A stretch of DNA of 64,000 nucleotides from Bosea sp. PAMC 26642 (lineage in GTDB: Bacteria; Pseudomonadota; Alphaproteobacteria; Rhizobiales; Beijerinckiaceae): the NCBI RefSeq assembly GCF_001562255.1, contig NZ_CP014301.1, forward strand, positions 1,860,001-1,924,000, written 5' to 3'. Both the position numbers and the translations under genes were made by a program. Positions 63,138 through 64,000 of this stretch are shown here, one piece after another (the first letter of the stretch is position 1; the number at the start of each line of letters is the position of its first letter). The notes under the pieces were generated by a model. That model was not told the origin of the DNA. It was given only the letters and a program-made list of their open reading frames with translations, and did no database searches.

Positions 63138-64000
63138 ATGAACGACATGAGCACCCGGGAGCCGTTGCGACATGATCGCCGGCCCAAGATCGGACTGGCG
63201 CTTGGCGGCGGGGCGGCTCGCGGCTGGGCCCATATCGGCGTGCTCGAAGTCTTGCTCGAAGCAGGCTTTGCCCCCGACGTCATCGCCGGAACTTCGATCG
63301 GCGCCGTGGTCGGCGGCTGCTACTGTGCCGGCAAGCTGCCGCAACTCGCCGAATTCGCCGGCTCGCTGACCAAGCGCCGCGTCGTCGGGCTGATGGATTT
63401 CCATATCGGCGGCGCCGGACTGATCGCCGGCGGACGGCTGAAGCGTCTGCTCCAGCGCGACCTCGCCGATCTCCGGATCGAATCGCTCGACCAGCGTTTC
63501 GTCGCGATCTCCACCGAACTCGGCACCGGCCACGAGATCTGGCTGACCCATGGCCTGCTGGTCGACGCCCTGAGCGCCTCCTATGCGCTGCCGGGCGTGT
63601 TCGACCCGGTCAAGCTCGGCGGGCGCTGGCTGATGGACGGCGCGCTGGTCAACCCGGTCCCGGTCACGGCGGCGCGCGCGCTCGGCGCCGACGTCGTCAT
63701 CTGCGTCAACCTCAATGGTGAACTCGCCGGCCGCGGCACCATCATCCAGAACCATCCGGCAGAACGCGAACCCGAGCTTGTGCCCGAACTCGACGTGCGC
63801 CCGACATCGCGCTGGCTGGGCGGCATCACCGGCGCGGCTCGCCGGGTCCGCGGCCTCGTCGGCCGGCAGGGCAACGAAAGGCCCGGCCTTGCCGGCGTCA
63901 TGATCGACGCCTTCAACATTACCCAGGACCGGATTTCGCGCTCGCGGCTCGCCGGCGACCCGCCTGATGTGATGATCGGCCCGAAACTCGCCCGCATCGG
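63138..64000 (+). CDS. Patatin-like phospholipase family protein (partial, C-terminus outside window)
   Basis: RssA-type patatin hydrolase; 287 codons visible. The oxyanion loop GGGAARGWAHIGVLEVLLEA is at residues 23-42, the nucleophile Ser53 in AGTSIGAVVGG, and Asp167 in LMDGALVNPVPV completes the Ser-Asp dyad. No signal peptide; probably cytoplasmic or membrane-associated. Start ATG 63138 follows CGGAGCCTCG. The far C-terminus is cut by the end of the window. Confidence 0.93.
   Translation, partial: MNDMSTREPLRHDRRPKIGLALGGGAARGWAHIGVLEVLLEAGFAPDVIAGTSIGAVVGGCYCAGKLPQLAEFAGSLTKRRVVGLMDFHIGGAGLIAGGRLKRLLQRDLADLRIESLDQRFVAISTELGTGHEIWLTHGLLVDALSASYALPGVFDPVKLGGRWLMDGALVNPVPVTAARALGADVVICVNLNGELAGRGTIIQNHPAEREPELVPELDVRPTSRWLGGITGAARRVRGLVGRQGNERPGLAGVMIDAFNITQDRISRSRLAGDPPDVMIGPKLARI

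Noticed and set aside
1..64000. CRISPR array or anti-phage defence island
   Set aside because: No regularly spaced direct repeats and no cas, restriction or other defence genes apart from one Phd/VapC pair.

Overview
The window reads as chromosomal DNA of a high-GC alphaproteobacterium of the Rhizobiales/Hyphomicrobiales, most like Bosea or a near relative. The signs are Tat-exported solute-binding proteins, ABC and Bug-type uptake genes, an ECF sigma factor paired with an NrsF (DUF1109) protein, two OpgC-domain proteins, DUF2336, and dispersed REP-like palindromes of the Rhizobiales kind. This placement is inference; no rRNA lies in the window. There is no phage, insertion sequence, integrase or CRISPR array.

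Left part (1-27.4 kb) is a catabolic and uptake region. At 1-6754 (minus) an aldose 1-epimerase gene precedes an oligopeptide-type ABC importer (binding protein, two permeases, double ATPase cut by the window start). Divergent from it are a uronate dehydrogenase and a glucarate-dehydratase-type enzyme, with a decayed SMP-30 lactonase in between: a uronate-oxidation locus. At 9534-20862 (plus) a tight nine-gene operon joins a phosphonate monoester hydrolase, whose active-site residues all match the Rhizobium enzyme, with two tandem binding proteins, a complete Opp/Dpp-type ABC importer, a TIM-barrel protein and a second alkaline-phosphatase-superfamily hydrolase. I propose this as a dedicated uptake-and-hydrolysis system for phosphonate monoesters or phosphodiesters, and it is the most interesting system in the window. 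At 21010-26590 (minus) are a Bug-type binding protein, a fumarylacetoacetase-family hydrolase, a flavin aromatic hydroxylase, a two-domain extradiol dioxygenase and an ACMSD-like amidohydrolase: an aromatic meta-cleavage cluster. It diverges from a GntR regulator across a perfect 16-bp palindrome.

Middle part (27.4-43.2 kb) holds NrsF and its ECF sigma factor, two esterases of the PHB-depolymerase type, a ThDP enzyme coupled to an OpgC protein, a TTC38-type TPR protein, a YHS protein, tRNA-Tyr, a hexapeptide transferase, rlmB, an MHS-type MFS transporter, tRNA-Thr and a Tat-exported metallo-beta-lactamase-fold hydrolase.

Right part (43.2-64 kb) is mostly housekeeping: nadK, a DUF2336 and lytic-transglycosylase pair, a MaoC hydratase and CoA-ester lyase pair, flavin reductase, nitroreductase, a second OpgC with an SGNH hydrolase, DUF2157 with GDYXXLXY, thrS, yidD, a PAP2 phosphatase, a Phd/VapC toxin-antitoxin pair, an Fe-S scaffold, folE, hisI and a patatin-like phospholipase cut by the window end. 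Five copies of a palindromic element that starts GTCATTCCGG and ends CCGGAATGAC (or close variants) lie between genes. Two of these sit inside larger nested inverted repeats, and one splits an operon.
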